This document shows positions 6,418-13,909 of a DNA stretch of 22,022 bases, piece by piece; the stretch's first letter is position 1; the number at the start of each line of letters is the position of its first letter. This stretch comes from DASTPP01 sp035762175 (GTDB lineage Bacteria > Myxococcota_A > Polyangia > Polyangiales > Polyangiaceae), in contig DASTPP010000384.1 in the NCBI GenBank assembly GCA_035762175.1, forward strand, positions 1 through 22,022, read 5' to 3'. Made by a program: the position numbers and the translations under genes. Below the pieces are notes generated by a model. The model was not told the DNA's origin. It saw only the letters and a program-made list of their open reading frames with translations, and searched no databases.

Positions 6418-7614
6418 TTACTTGAGCGCCTCGGCGGGCACCTTCCAGAGGCCGTAGGGGTCTCTCGGCTGGTTGCCCCGGTGAATGAGCGTGGTCGTGA
6501 CCCAGAGGCTGCCGTCGGGGCCGAAGGCCAGGCTGTCGGGCCAGGCCAGGCGCGCGTCTTTGACGAGCACCCGCGCGCTGCCGTCGGGGCCGATGAGGCG
6601 CAGGGCGTTCTCTTCCAGGCTGGTGTGGTAGACGCCGCGGGCGTCGGCCTCGAGCCCGTCGGCCGGGCCCGGCTTGCCCACGACCTCGACCTTCGCCCCG
6701 AGCGCGGCGTCTTTCAGCTTGGCGTCGCGCAGGGCCTCGGTCGCGACGCGGTAGAGCGTCCGGCCGGTCAGCGCTTGGTAGTAGAGCCACGCCCCGTCGG
6801 GCGAGAGCGCGATGCCGTCGGCGTGAATTCGCGGCGCGGTGCCGTCGGGGCGCTTCCAGGGCTTGCCCTCGACGGTGAGCGTGATGCCCTCGCTCATCGT
6901 TGACGGGTGCCCGTCGAGCACGCGCCGGGCCTTCTTCGTCGCGAGGTCGAGCACGACGAGCCCGCCCTTGCCCGAGTCGGTCAGGTAAGCAACCTTGCGA
7001 CCGAGGTCGAAGCGAACGTCGTTCAGGTACGACTCGCCGCTCGCGACGGTCGGGTCGAAGCGAATCACCTCGCGCACGGCGTTCTTCGCGAGGTCGATGG
7101 CGACGATCTTCGGCGCGCCCTTCACCACGCCGCCGAACTTCGGGTTGCCCGGGTCGAGCACCCACAGCGTACCGTCGCGGGTCGCCACCACGCTCTGCAC
7201 GGCGACGAAGCGCTTGGCCGGGTCGGCCTTGGGGTCGTACCCGTTCCACGTCGCATCCGGAAAGGGCCGCGGCTCGCCGCCTTGCACGATTTCGGCGACC
7301 GAGACGGGCACGTCGTCGCTCCAGCGGGGGTAGTTGACGAACACCCGTCCGTCCGGGGCGACGGCGACGCCGGTCCACTGTTTGGGCGAGCGCGCCACCT
7401 CGACGAGGGGCGAGGCCGGCGGGGCGGCCGGCTCGGCGGCGGGCGGCGCGGGCGCCGGGGCGGCCGCCGGGGCGCTGGCCAGCGGCGCCGGGGCCGGGGG
7501 GCTGGGTGGCGGTTCGGTCGCGGGCGCCGAGCCACAGGCGCCGAAGAGGGCGGCGGCGGGGGCGAGCGAGAGGGCGCAGACGGTCTGGTAAATTCGGTAA
7601 AAACGAGGGGCCAT
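6418..7614 (-). CDS. Yellow/major royal jelly protein-family lipoprotein (beta-propeller)
   Basis: A 398-residue protein from ATG 7614-7612. Residues 1-27 are a signal peptide ending LFGAC, a slightly unusual lipobox with C27 as the likely lipidated residue. A Pro/Ala-rich linker runs to about 70. The body follows the bacterial yellow/MRJP pattern: WTGVAVAPDGRVFVNYPRW, VQSVVATRDGTLWVLDPGNP, PKIVAIDLA, SYLNDVRFD, YLTDSGKGGLVVLDL, RIHADGIALSPDGAWLYY and LAWPDSLAFGPDGSLWVTT are successive propeller blades. Members are secreted six-bladed propellers that bind small ligands or act like SMP-30 lactonases; the activity here is unknown. The uracil-DNA glycosylase gene lies upstream on the same strand with a 154-bp gap holding tandem repeats, so it probably has its own promoter. 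Confidence 0.8.
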   Translation of the reverse strand: MAPRFYRIYQTVCALSLAPAAALFGACGSAPATEPPPSPPAPAPLASAPAAAPAPAPPAAEPAAPPASPLVEVARSPKQWTGVAVAPDGRVFVNYPRWSDDVPVSVAEIVQGGEPRPFPDATWNGYDPKADPAKRFVAVQSVVATRDGTLWVLDPGNPKFGGVVKGAPKIVAIDLAKNAVREVIRFDPTVASGESYLNDVRFDLGRKVAYLTDSGKGGLVVLDLATKKARRVLDGHPSTMSEGITLTVEGKPWKRPDGTAPRIHADGIALSPDGAWLYYQALTGRTLYRVATEALRDAKLKDAALGAKVEVVGKPGPADGLEADARGVYHTSLEENALRLIGPDGSARVLVKDARLAWPDSLAFGPDGSLWVTTTLIHRGNQPRDPYGLWKVPAEALK

Positions 7615-7680
7615 GGTCGGGCCGCGCGTCGTGCCACGAAACGGGCCGGCCGAACACCTTGACCGGCAAACCACGTCGGC

Positions 7681-7776
7681 CCGCGGCGCTACGAGCGGGC
7701 GGCCGGCTCGGTCCGCGGCGCCACGAGCGGGCGGCCCGCTCGGCTCGCGGCGTCTCGAGCGGGCGTCGTCAACCGG
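7681..7776. repeat. Three tandem 32-bp imperfect repeats
   Basis: Units start at 7681, 7713 and 7745, each 32 bases long. The shared core is CGCGGCG followed by CGAGCGGGCG; units 1 and 2 are nearly identical and unit 3 diverges in its second half. The array fills the gap upstream of the MRJP-like lipoprotein and touches the 3' end of the glycosylase gene (7769). It may be a regulatory array or simply a slippage product. Confidence 0.75.
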
Positions 7777-8449
7777 GGCTGAGGCCAGGCGGGGGGCCCG
7801 GCGGGGCGGCGCCGGCGTCGGGAGCGAGCGCTTCGTGCACCGCGGGGTGGGCGGCGACCAGGCGCAGCGCCGCGGCCAGCAGCGTCTTGCCGGGCTCGGT
7901 GCGGTGCCAAGTCGAGGCGCCGCTCGGGTGCGGCAGCGGGATGACGTCGCAGCGCACGCCGTGCACCCGGCGTTCGTACGCGCGGCCGACGACCTCGGCG
8001 AGCTTCTTCTCTTCGCCGAGGGCTTGGGCGATGGCGAGCGCGCCCAGGGGCAGCACGAGCTTCGGCCGCAGAATGTCGATTTCGGCCGCGAGAAAGCGGC
8101 CGCAGCGGGCGATCTCGTCGGGGGCGGGCTTGCGGTCGCCGCCGCCGCGGGCCTTGCCGGGGAAGCAGCGCGCGACGGCCGAAAAGTGCACGCGCTCGCG
8201 CACACGCGCCTCGCCCGCGCCGGTCGCCGCCTCGAGCCACTGGAACAGGGTCTTGCCCGCCGTCCAGGCGAAGGGCCGGCCGAAGCCGCCCTCGCGCGGC
8301 CCCGGCGCCTGCCCCACGATCAGCACCGGCGAGAGCACCGGCCCGCCGTGCACGACCGGCCCGATCATGTTCGGGCAGGCCCGACAGGCGTCGAGCTCGG
8401 CGTGCAGGGCGAGCAACCTTCGCGCGCGCGGGTCGGCCGGCGGGGCCAT
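7769..8449 (-). CDS. Family 4-type uracil-DNA glycosylase with Fe-S cluster cysteines
   Basis: A 226-residue DNA-repair enzyme expected to excise uracil from DNA. ACRAC (C22, C25) and the pair C95 (ARCFPGK) and C116 (DEIARCGRFL) match the four [4Fe-4S] ligands of family 4 enzymes, including the 'P..EI..C..FL' context. VLIVGQAPGPREGGFGRPF (about 43-60) is motif A, with Gln where family 4 usually has Glu (GEAPG). Motif B is PLPHPSGAS near 171-179. The C-terminal ~20 residues are an Ala/Pro-rich extension. ATG 8449-8447 gives the full domain. A related family 5 or uncharacterised subgroup is possible because of the GQAPG and HPS variants. It is divergent from the isochorismatase gene across a 150-bp gap. 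Confidence 0.85.
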   Translation of the reverse strand: MAPPADPRARRLLALHAELDACRACPNMIGPVVHGGPVLSPVLIVGQAPGPREGGFGRPFAWTAGKTLFQWLEAATGAGEARVRERVHFSAVARCFPGKARGGGDRKPAPDEIARCGRFLAAEIDILRPKLVLPLGALAIAQALGEEKKLAEVVGRAYERRVHGVRCDVIPLPHPSGASTWHRTEPGKTLLAAALRLVAAHPAVHEALAPDAGAAPPGPPPGLSPG

Positions 8450-8599
8450 GGCCCGGCACTCTACCGCAGCGGGACCGGCCGGCGGCGCGAATGTCCGAAA
8501 GTGATCGAAAGTCGGCCCCCGGCGAATGGTCGTCGAGGGCCGAGGTCCCTAGCTTCGCCGGGTCGGGGCGCGCGCTCGCCCCCGCGAAAGGTGCCGCCC

Positions 8600-9157
8600 A
8601 TGAAGACCGCCTTGCTGTTGATCGACGTCCAAGAGTCGTTTCGCGCCCGCCCCTACTGGTCGGCGGCCGAGTTGCCGCGCTTCCTCGACCGCACCCGCGC
8701 CCTCGTCGCCGGCAGCGTCGCGCGCGGCGTGCCGATCGTGCGCGTCCTTCACGAAGACGAGCCCGCCGCGGCGAGCAACCCCTTCGCGCGAACGTCGGGC
8801 CTGGTCCGGCCGCTGGAGGGCCTCGGCGAGGTCGCCCCCGCGCTCCAGATCGTCAAGGGGCGCCACAGCGCGCTCGCCGGCACCGGGCTCTCGATCTGGC
8901 TGCGGCGGCACGGCGTCGGCCGCGTCATCGTCTCGGGCATTCGCACCGAGCAGTGCTGCGAGACGACGTCGCGGCATGCTTCCGACGAGGGCTTCGAGGT
9001 AGACTTCGTCACCGAGGCCACCCTCACCTTCGACATGCGCTACCCCGACGGACGCCCCCTGCCCGCCCGCGACGTCGTGGCCCGCACCGAAGCGGTGCTG
9101 GCCGACCGCTTCGCCACCCTGTGCTCGGTCGAGTCGGCGCTTGAGCGGGCGCGCTGA
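8600..9157 (+). CDS. Isochorismatase-family cysteine hydrolase
   Basis: A 185-residue complete alpha/beta hydrolase of the isochorismatase/nicotinamidase superfamily. The catalytic triad is visible: D9 in ALLLIDVQ, K86 in IVKGRHSAL and C119 in VSGIRTEQCCETTSRHA, with a second Cys directly after it. ATG 8600 gives the standard N-terminus; GCGAAAGG about 8-10 bases upstream is a likely ribosome site. Substrates of the family include isochorismate, nicotinamide and N-carbamoyl compounds; this sequence does not decide. Its 3' end overlaps the start of the GlxA-type regulator by 17 bases, so the two are one operon. Pairing of such hydrolases with GlxA-type regulators is common, and the regulator probably controls this gene. 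Confidence 0.85.
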   Translation: MKTALLLIDVQESFRARPYWSAAELPRFLDRTRALVAGSVARGVPIVRVLHEDEPAAASNPFARTSGLVRPLEGLGEVAPALQIVKGRHSALAGTGLSIWLRRHGVGRVIVSGIRTEQCCETTSRHASDEGFEVDFVTEATLTFDMRYPDGRPLPARDVVARTEAVLADRFATLCSVESALERAR

Positions 9158-10184
9158 CGCAGGCCCGGCCGGCCCCATCGACGTCCTCTTCGTCGTGGCG
9201 CCGGGCTCGCTTCTGCTCGACCTGGCGGGCCCGGCGGAGGCATTCCGGCTCGCCAACCAGTACGCGCAACGCCACGGCCGAACGCCGCGCTTTCGGCTCC
9301 GCTTCGCGGGCCCGGAGGCGCGGGCCGAGAGCTCCGTCGGGCTCGCGCTCGGCGAGCTCGAAGCGCTGCCCGACGGCTTCGAAGGGCCCACCTGGGTGGT
9401 GCTGGTCGGCCGCTCCGATCTGCGTGCGAGCGGGCGCCCCGCCGGCTGGCGGCGCACGGCCGAGTGGCTGGCCCGGCGGGTCTCGCCCCTGCTGCGGCAC
9501 GACGCGCCCCACCGCCTCCTGACCGTCTGCGGGGGCGCCATTCTCGCGGCCGAAGCCGGCCTGGTCGGCGGCCGCCGTTGCACCACGCACCACGAACTGC
9601 TCGAGCTCTTGCGCCGCCTCGCCCCGGCCGCCACGGTGGTCGAAAACCGCGTCTTCGTCGAAGACGGCCCCCTCGCGTCGAGCGCCGGCATCACCGCGGG
9701 CATCGATTTGGCGCTTTACCTCATCGCGCGCGAGCAGGGCGACGAGGCGGCGGTAGCCGTGGCGCAGACCATGGTCGTTTACCTGCGCCGTGGCCCCGGC
9801 GACCCCGAGCTGTCGCCCTACCTCGCCCACCGCAACCACCTGCACCCGGCGGTACACCGGGTACAAGACGCCGTCTGCGCCGACCCGACCCGCCCCTGGA
9901 CGGCCTCAGAGCTCGCCCGCGCTGGCCGCGTGACGCCGCGCCACCTGAGCCGCCTCTTCGCAGAGCAGGCGGGGGTCTCCCCGCGGGCGTACGTGCAAGG
10001 CATTCGGGTCGAGCGAGCGCGACGGGCGCTCGCGGCGGGCGCCGACGTGGGCGGCGCGACCGAGGCGGCCGGCTTCAGCTCGGACGTCGCCCTGCGACGG
10101 GCGTGGCATCGTCACGCCGAGGGTACCCCGCGGCAGGCCCGGCCAAGGGGTAAAGGCGCGGAAGCCGCCCGCCGACCGAAGTAG
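9141..10184 (+). CDS. GlxA-type transcriptional regulator (DJ-1/PfpI domain plus AraC HTH)
   Basis: A 347-residue regulator. Residues ~13-200 form a DJ-1/PfpI class I amidotransferase-like domain: IDVLFVVAPGSLLLDLAGPAEAF at its start, and the nucleophile-elbow segment LLTVCGGAILAAEAGLVGG with C130, then TTHHELLELL. Residues ~235-335 form the double helix-turn-helix of AraC proteins: WTASELARAGRVTPRHLSRLF (first) and GGATEAAGFSSDVALRRAW (second). The start TTG 9141 overlaps the hydrolase stop by 17 bases; a later start would cut the first strand. The last ~15 residues (after GTPRQARP) are atypical and basic, and may reflect readthrough into the debris region that begins at about 10168. It likely binds a small ligand through the DJ-1-like domain. 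Confidence 0.85.
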   Translation: MSGRADAGPAGPIDVLFVVAPGSLLLDLAGPAEAFRLANQYAQRHGRTPRFRLRFAGPEARAESSVGLALGELEALPDGFEGPTWVVLVGRSDLRASGRPAGWRRTAEWLARRVSPLLRHDAPHRLLTVCGGAILAAEAGLVGGRRCTTHHELLELLRRLAPAATVVENRVFVEDGPLASSAGITAGIDLALYLIAREQGDEAAVAVAQTMVVYLRRGPGDPELSPYLAHRNHLHPAVHRVQDAVCADPTRPWTASELARAGRVTPRHLSRLFAEQAGVSPRAYVQGIRVERARRALAAGADVGGATEAAGFSSDVALRRAWHRHAEGTPRQARPRGKGAEAARRPK

Positions 10185-10404
10185 CCGCCGCGCCGACGCC
10201 CTCGAAGCTCTTCTGGCGCTGCTTCTTCCAGATGAGCTGCCCGGTCGCCACCTCGAAGATTTGCACCGTCTTCTGCGTGGTGCCCACCGCCAGCCATTGC
10301 CCGTCCGGGCTGAAGGCCACCACGGTGGGCGGTCCGCCCGGCCCGAACGGCTCGGTGCAGAGCAGCGGCCGCTGCTCGCCGCGACGCCAGAGCACCAGGA
10401 AGCA
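10168..10404 (-). pseudogene. WD40-repeat protein fragment
   Basis: In one minus-strand frame, about 75 residues read as WD40/beta-propeller sequence: PTVVAFSPDGQWLAVGTTQK, then TVQIFEVATGQLIWKKQ, a full 'FSPDGxxLAxGxxDxTVxIWDxxTG' blade. Upstream FLVLWRRGEQ probably belongs to the preceding blade. There is no start codon or further blade; similarity ends by about 10168 at the end of the GlxA-type gene. The fragment lies directly after the broken flavoprotein in a different frame, so two unrelated genes have been joined by deletion. Confidence 0.6.
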
Positions 10405-10677
10405 CGCGGTAGCCGTCGCCCGCGCGCGCGACCGACGCGACGCGACGCGACGCGCGCGTCGCGCAGCGTGGCGCCCAGCGCGGCGACCTGCCGGCGCGAG
10501 ATCGCCTGAAACTCGCTGCCCAACATCTCGGGCACGCCGAGGTAGTTCTTGAGCCGCGCCCAGTGCATCGCCGTCTTGTCTTGCCCGAACACGACGACGT
10601 CGAGGCCGCCCTTGGCGAGAAAGAGCGCCGCGCTGAGGCCGCCGGGGCCGTCGCCGATCACGATTCCCTTGGCCATT
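10405..10677 (-). pseudogene. Frameshifted N-terminus of an FAD/NAD(P)-dependent oxidoreductase
   Basis: From ATG 10677-10675 the minus strand encodes KGIVIGDGPGGLSAALFLAK, the GxGxxG dinucleotide-binding fold of thioredoxin reductase-like flavoproteins. GLDVVVFGQDKTAMHWARLK and NYLGVPEMLGSEF follow, then the expected 'QxxxLGATLRDARV' segment. At about residue 75 the reading frame is lost. Four tandem copies of GACGC (10434-10453, plus strand) lie there, and a different frame immediately after reads ARARGDGYRV, the family's next expected piece. The FAD-binding remainder and NAD domain are gone, replaced by a WD40 scrap. The ATG has GGAGGACTCGA upstream, so the 5' end is otherwise intact. Confidence 0.7.
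10434..10453. repeat. (GACGC)4 tandem repeat at the flavoprotein frameshift
   Basis: Four exact GACGC units in a row, continuing into GCGCGTCGCGC. They sit where the reading frame of the flavoprotein remnant changes. Slippage by one 5-base unit would shift the frame. Confidence 0.8.
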
Positions 10678-10715
10678 CGAGTCCTCCGGGGCGCGAGTGT
10701 GGCACGGCCCGAGCT

Positions 10716-10845
10716 TTCGGCGTTTGGCGTCAATTTCCAGTGACAACGGAACGGACGCCCGGCTCGACCTCCGCGCCGACCCGAGCGGGACGGCCCGACG
10801 CGCGCCGGCGCCCGGACGAGCCACGGTTGGTTTGCCTAAACTTCG
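10716..10845 (+). repeat. Dispersed ~130-bp repeat, copy B
   Basis: This copy is the closest to copy C at 13910 (about 17 differences in 130, ungapped, many of them G/A) and less like copy A at 5577. It begins 39 bases upstream of the divergent flavoprotein start. It carries a GTG (10740) where copy C has ATG. Its open frame continues without a stop into the N-terminal cupin remnant of the AraC pseudogene. Confidence 0.85.
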
Positions 10846-11365
10846 TGCTGCGGGGCGCCACCGGCGGCGCCTTCGCGGCCGACAACGAGGTCTGCGCGCC
10901 CTGGGGCTTCACCTTCCCGGCCAGCGGCAACGCCGGCTTCCACGCCGTGTTCGAGGGGCACTGCTGGCTGCGCTTGCCGGGGCTGCCGCCCCAATCCACG
11001 CCGACCCCGGCCGCCGCTGGACGGTGGCCTCGCTCGCCGACGCCGCGGGCCTGTCGCGCGCCGCCTTCGCCCGCCGCTTCGCCGACGCCGTGGGCCAGCC
11101 CTCGCTCGCCTACGTCACCTCGCGCCGCATGGACGTCGCGGCGCAGCTCCTGCGCGACCGGCGCCTCTCGCTCGCCGAGGTTGCCTCGACCGTCGGCTAC
11201 GACTCCGAGTTCGCCTTCAGCCGCGCCTTCAAGCGCGAGCGGGGCGTCACGCCCGGCCGCTTCCGCGCCTCACCCGGGCTCGCCGAGCGGGCGCTCGCCC
11301 CCGGCCCTGCCGAGTGCGTCGGGGCGGTGCGGCCGGGGCCTGAGCGGCCTCCGCCCGCCGCGTGA
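10827..11365 (+). pseudogene. AraC-family regulator with internal deletion and frame change
   Basis: The first part, in frame with repeat copy B, reads FVLRGATGGAFAADNEVCAP then WGFTFPASGNAGFHAVFEGH. This is the start of the cupin-type ligand domain of AraC regulators (pattern 'LRGAxxxxxxxxAPWGxxFPxxxxxxFHxVxEGxCWL'). It ends at about 10992. From 10994, in a different frame, RRWTVASLADAAGLSRAAFA and SLAEVASTVGYDSEFAFSRA give the complete double helix-turn-helix. About 120 residues of cupin and linker that a ~300-residue AraC protein would have are missing. The HTH half alone (to TGA 11363-11365) is well preserved and might still be expressed as a DNA-binding fragment. Confidence 0.7.
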
Positions 11366-11550
11366 GCTCGCCCGCGCCCCCGAGGCCCGGCGACCAGGCC
11401 GCCTTCGCCGCCCCGACGAAGCGGGCGTGGGCCGAGGGCGCCCGGCCCCCGGGGGCGCGCCGGCCGCGACGTTCGGCCGCGGTCGCGGGGGCGGCCGGCG
11501 CGTCCGTTGTGACGTTCGGCGGCGGCGGGTACAAAGATCGACGAGGGCGA

Positions 11551-11577
11551 TGTCGATTCGAGGCGGCCTCGCGCATC
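11551..11577 (+). promoter_or_regulatory. Candidate ECF42-type promoter upstream of the DGPF-sigma operon
   Basis: TGTCGA at 11551-11556 is followed, after 15 bases, by CGCATC (11572-11577), 51 bases before the ATG of the DGPF gene. TGTCGA is the -35 element reported for ECF42 sigma factors in front of their DGPF partner genes; the -10 side matches less well. The surrounding 11366-11627 gap shows no other gene. Confidence 0.45.
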
Positions 11578-11627
11578 AAGAGGGGAAGCAGACGAGACGC
11601 TGCTCGCACGACGAAAGGTCTCCCACC

Positions 11628-11993
11628 ATGCACTACATGCTCATGTTTTTCGAAACGACCGCCGAGGTCGAGCGCCGGAACGACCCCGAGCGAGCGCCCG
11701 CCTACTGGGGCGCGTGGAACGCGTACGTTTCCGACCTCCAGAAGTCGGGCGTCGTCGTCAGCGGGAACGGCCTCCAGCCGCCGCACACCGCCACGCGAGT
11801 CACCCTCCGCGCCGGCAAGCGCCACGTGCAAGACGGCCCGCTTCCCGACGTGAAAGAGCACCTGGGCGGCTACTTTGTCGTCGACGTGCGCGACCTCGAC
11901 GCCGCCCTCGAGTTGGCGGCGCGCAGCCCGAACGTCGGCGCCGGGCACACCGAAGTGCGACCGGTGCTCCCGCCGCCCCCTCAAAACGGCTAG
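11628..11993 (+). CDS. DGPF/YCII-domain protein
   Basis: This 121-residue single-domain protein begins MHYMLMFFETTAEVE, has the central YVSDLQKSGVVVSGNGLQPP, then VQDGPLPDVKEHLGGYFVVD, where VQDGPLPD is the position of the eponymous DGPF motif (here DGPL). DLDAALELAARSP closes the ferredoxin-like fold, as is usual for PF03795 proteins. The biochemical activity of these proteins is not established. GAAAGG lies 11 bases before ATG 11628. The ECF42-type sigma factor gene starts 14 bases after its stop, the standard arrangement in which the sigma factor is thought to drive its own DGPF genes. Confidence 0.85.
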   Translation: MHYMLMFFETTAEVERRNDPERAPAYWGAWNAYVSDLQKSGVVVSGNGLQPPHTATRVTLRAGKRHVQDGPLPDVKEHLGGYFVVDVRDLDAALELAARSPNVGAGHTEVRPVLPPPPQNG

Positions 11994-12007
11994 GGCGAAA
12001 GACGCCG

Positions 12008-13285
12008 GTGACGACGAGCCGCGCCGAGGAAAGGGCCGCCGAGCCCCGCGCCGCCTGGGGCGCGGTCGAGCGGGCGGCCCGCGGCGCGTACGGGCGGCTC
12101 GTCGCGAACCTCGCGTATCGCTTTCACGACATCGCCGCGGCCGAAGATGCGCTCGGCGACGCGTTGAAGGCGGCGCTCGAGCAGTGGCCCTCGAGCGGGC
12201 TGCCGGCTTCGCCCGAGGCCTGGCTCATGGCGGTGGCGAAGAACCAGTTGCGCCAAGGCGCGCGGCACCGGACGATGGCCCAGGCCCCCGAGACGCGGTC
12301 GGCCGTCGCCGCGATCGAAGCCGCCCTCGGCGAGGCCCGCCTGGCGAGCGCCGGCGACGAGCGGCTCGCCCTCCTGTTCGTGTGCGCGCACCCGGCCATC
12401 GACCCTTCGCTTCGCGCGCCGCTCATGCTGCAAACCGTGCTCGGGGTCGACGTCGCACGAATCGCCGCTTCGTTCCTCGTGACGCCTGCGGCCATGAACC
12501 AGCGTCTGGTCAGGGGAAAGCAGAAGATTCGCGACGCCGGCGTGCCTTTCGAACCCCCGACCGGCGGCGATCTCGTCGCGCGACTCGAGTCCGTCCTCGA
12601 GGGCATCTACGCCGCCTTCGGCGCCGGGTGGGACGACGCGGGCGCGGGCACGCCGTCCGCGGAGCCCCTCGACGAAGAGGCTCTCTTTCTCGCTGGCCTG
12701 CTCGCCGAGCAGCTCCGCTCCGAGCCGGAACCACTCGGCCTGCTCGCCCTCATGACCTTCAGCCGCGCGCGGCGCGGCGCGCGGTTCGACGGCCGCGGCG
12801 CGTTCGTGCCCCTCGCCGAGCACGACACGTCGCGGTGGGACCGCGCGGCCATTCTCGAGGCCGACCGCCTGCTGCTTCGCGCCGCCTCGTTCCGCCGCCC
12901 GGGGCCCTACCAGCTCGAAGCCGCCATTCAGTCGGCGCACTGCCAACGGCTCTTTTCGGGCCGAACGCCCTGGGCGGCGATCGCCACGCTTTACGATTAT
13001 CTGACGCGCGCGGCGCCTTCGGTGGCGAGCCGCGTGGCGCACGTGGCCGCGCTCGCCGAGGCCGGTCGCGTCGAAGAAGCGCGCGACGCCCTCGCCGCGG
13101 TCGACCGCGCCCAGGCGGCCGCGTACGCGCCGTATTGGGTCGTCGCCGCCCATCTGGCCAAGCTCGCCGGCGACCGCGAGGCGCGACAAAGCGCGCTCGG
13201 CCGGGCGATCGAGCTGACGCGCGACGAGCGCCTTCGCGCGTACCTCGAGCGCCAACGTTCTCTCGGCGATCCGCCCGCGGGCTGA
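12008..13285 (+). CDS. ECF42-type RNA polymerase sigma factor with C-terminal extension
   Basis: A 425-residue sigma factor. Residues ~15-85 are region 2 (YGRLVANLAYRFHDIAAAED, LGDALKAALEQWP, PEAWLMAVAKNQLRQGARHR). Residues ~115-185 are region 4 (ERLALLFVCAHPAI, VARIAASFLVTPAAMNQRLV, RGKQKIRDAGVPFEPP). The remaining ~240 residues are the large extension of this group (DUF6596-like, then TPR-like helices): LGLLALMTFSRARRGARFD, DTSRWDRAAILEADRLLLRA and RPGPYQLEAAIQSAHC are typical landmarks. The usual 'CCHPAL' is CAHPAI here. GTG 12008 has AGGGCGAAAG upstream. No anti-sigma gene is present, as known for ECF42, where the extension itself is thought to regulate activity. It probably drives the DGPF gene and itself through 11551-11577. 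Confidence 0.88.
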   Translation: MTTSRAEERAAEPRAAWGAVERAARGAYGRLVANLAYRFHDIAAAEDALGDALKAALEQWPSSGLPASPEAWLMAVAKNQLRQGARHRTMAQAPETRSAVAAIEAALGEARLASAGDERLALLFVCAHPAIDPSLRAPLMLQTVLGVDVARIAASFLVTPAAMNQRLVRGKQKIRDAGVPFEPPTGGDLVARLESVLEGIYAAFGAGWDDAGAGTPSAEPLDEEALFLAGLLAEQLRSEPEPLGLLALMTFSRARRGARFDGRGAFVPLAEHDTSRWDRAAILEADRLLLRAASFRRPGPYQLEAAIQSAHCQRLFSGRTPWAAIATLYDYLTRAAPSVASRVAHVAALAEAGRVEEARDALAAVDRAQAAAYAPYWVVAAHLAKLAGDREARQSALGRAIELTRDERLRAYLERQRSLGDPPAG

Positions 13286-13294
13286 ACGGCCCGA

Positions 13295-13909
13295 TCAGAG
13301 GCCGCGGCGCGCCGGCGGCACGGCAATGACGGGAATGTGTCCCGGGCGCACGACCATGCCCTGCCGCGCCACCTCGACGCCGGTTTCGGCCAACGTGACC
13401 GACAGCGTATTGATGCCGGGGTCGACGAACAGGTAGACGGCGTTGCCGTCGGCGGACGTCTCGGTGCGAGCGAAGTCGACCGCGTTGTTGACGAGGTAGG
13501 CGAGCGAACTCTGGCCGGGCGCGGCGAGGCCGAAGCGCAGCCCCCGCGCCGGCACGTTTTGGCAGTTGAAGCCCCGCAGGTACGCCGCGCCGAGGTCGGT
13601 GAAGTCGGCCTCGCGCCCGAGCATCGCGCCCCCGTAGTCGACGATCTGCTGCGCCACCTCGTCGTTGATCAGGTTGAACTCGGCGACGACCCCTTCGAAC
13701 TCGGCGCCGATGGGGTAAAAAAGGTACGTAGGGTACCCCACGGTCGCGATCTCGAGGTAGCCCGAGAACGACGGCGGCAACGTGAGCTCGAAGCCGCCGT
13801 CGTCGCCCGTTACGACGGGGCCGGCCTTCGGCGCGGAGCACGCAACGTCGAGGGCCGCGCACGCCTTGACCGACGCGCCCGCGATGGCCTCCGCCGAGTC
13901 GTGGGCCGT
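13295..13909 (-). CDS. 5'-truncated surface protein with carboxypeptidase-regulatory-like fold
   Basis: The minus frame is open from repeat copy C to the stop at 13297-13295. The recognisable protein starts with AEAIAGASVKACAALDVACS, then VVTGDDGGFELTLPPSFSGY, LEIATVGYPTYLFYP, YLRGFNCQNVPARGLRFGLA and VVRPGHIPVIAVPP. This matches a family of secreted Myxococcota proteins in which a 'GxxVxACxxxDxxCxxP...T.DxGxFELxxPxxFxGYLEI' segment (carboxypeptidase regulatory-like beta domain) precedes a second Cys-containing beta domain. Such proteins normally have a signal peptide or lipobox upstream. Here coding similarity stops at ~13900, ten bases before the repeat, with no start codon except an internal TTG at 13780-13778. 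It is probably broken by the repeat. The stop is 9 bases from the convergent sigma factor stop. Confidence 0.6.
   Translation of the reverse strand, partial: TAHDSAEAIAGASVKACAALDVACSAPKAGPVVTGDDGGFELTLPPSFSGYLEIATVGYPTYLFYPIGAEFEGVVAEFNLINDEVAQQIVDYGGAMLGREADFTDLGAAYLRGFNCQNVPARGLRFGLAAPGQSSLAYLVNNAVDFARTETSADGNAVYLFVDPGINTLSVTLAETGVEVARQGMVVRPGHIPVIAVPPARRGL

Noticed and set aside
7681..7776. 32-bp repeats as a CRISPR array
   Set aside because: The units are directly tandem with no spacers, only three copies, and no cas genes nearby.
9024..9866. Long minus-strand open frame opposite the GlxA-type gene
   Set aside because: Its protein is low-complexity Arg/Ala/Gly sequence and it mirrors a well-supported plus-strand gene.
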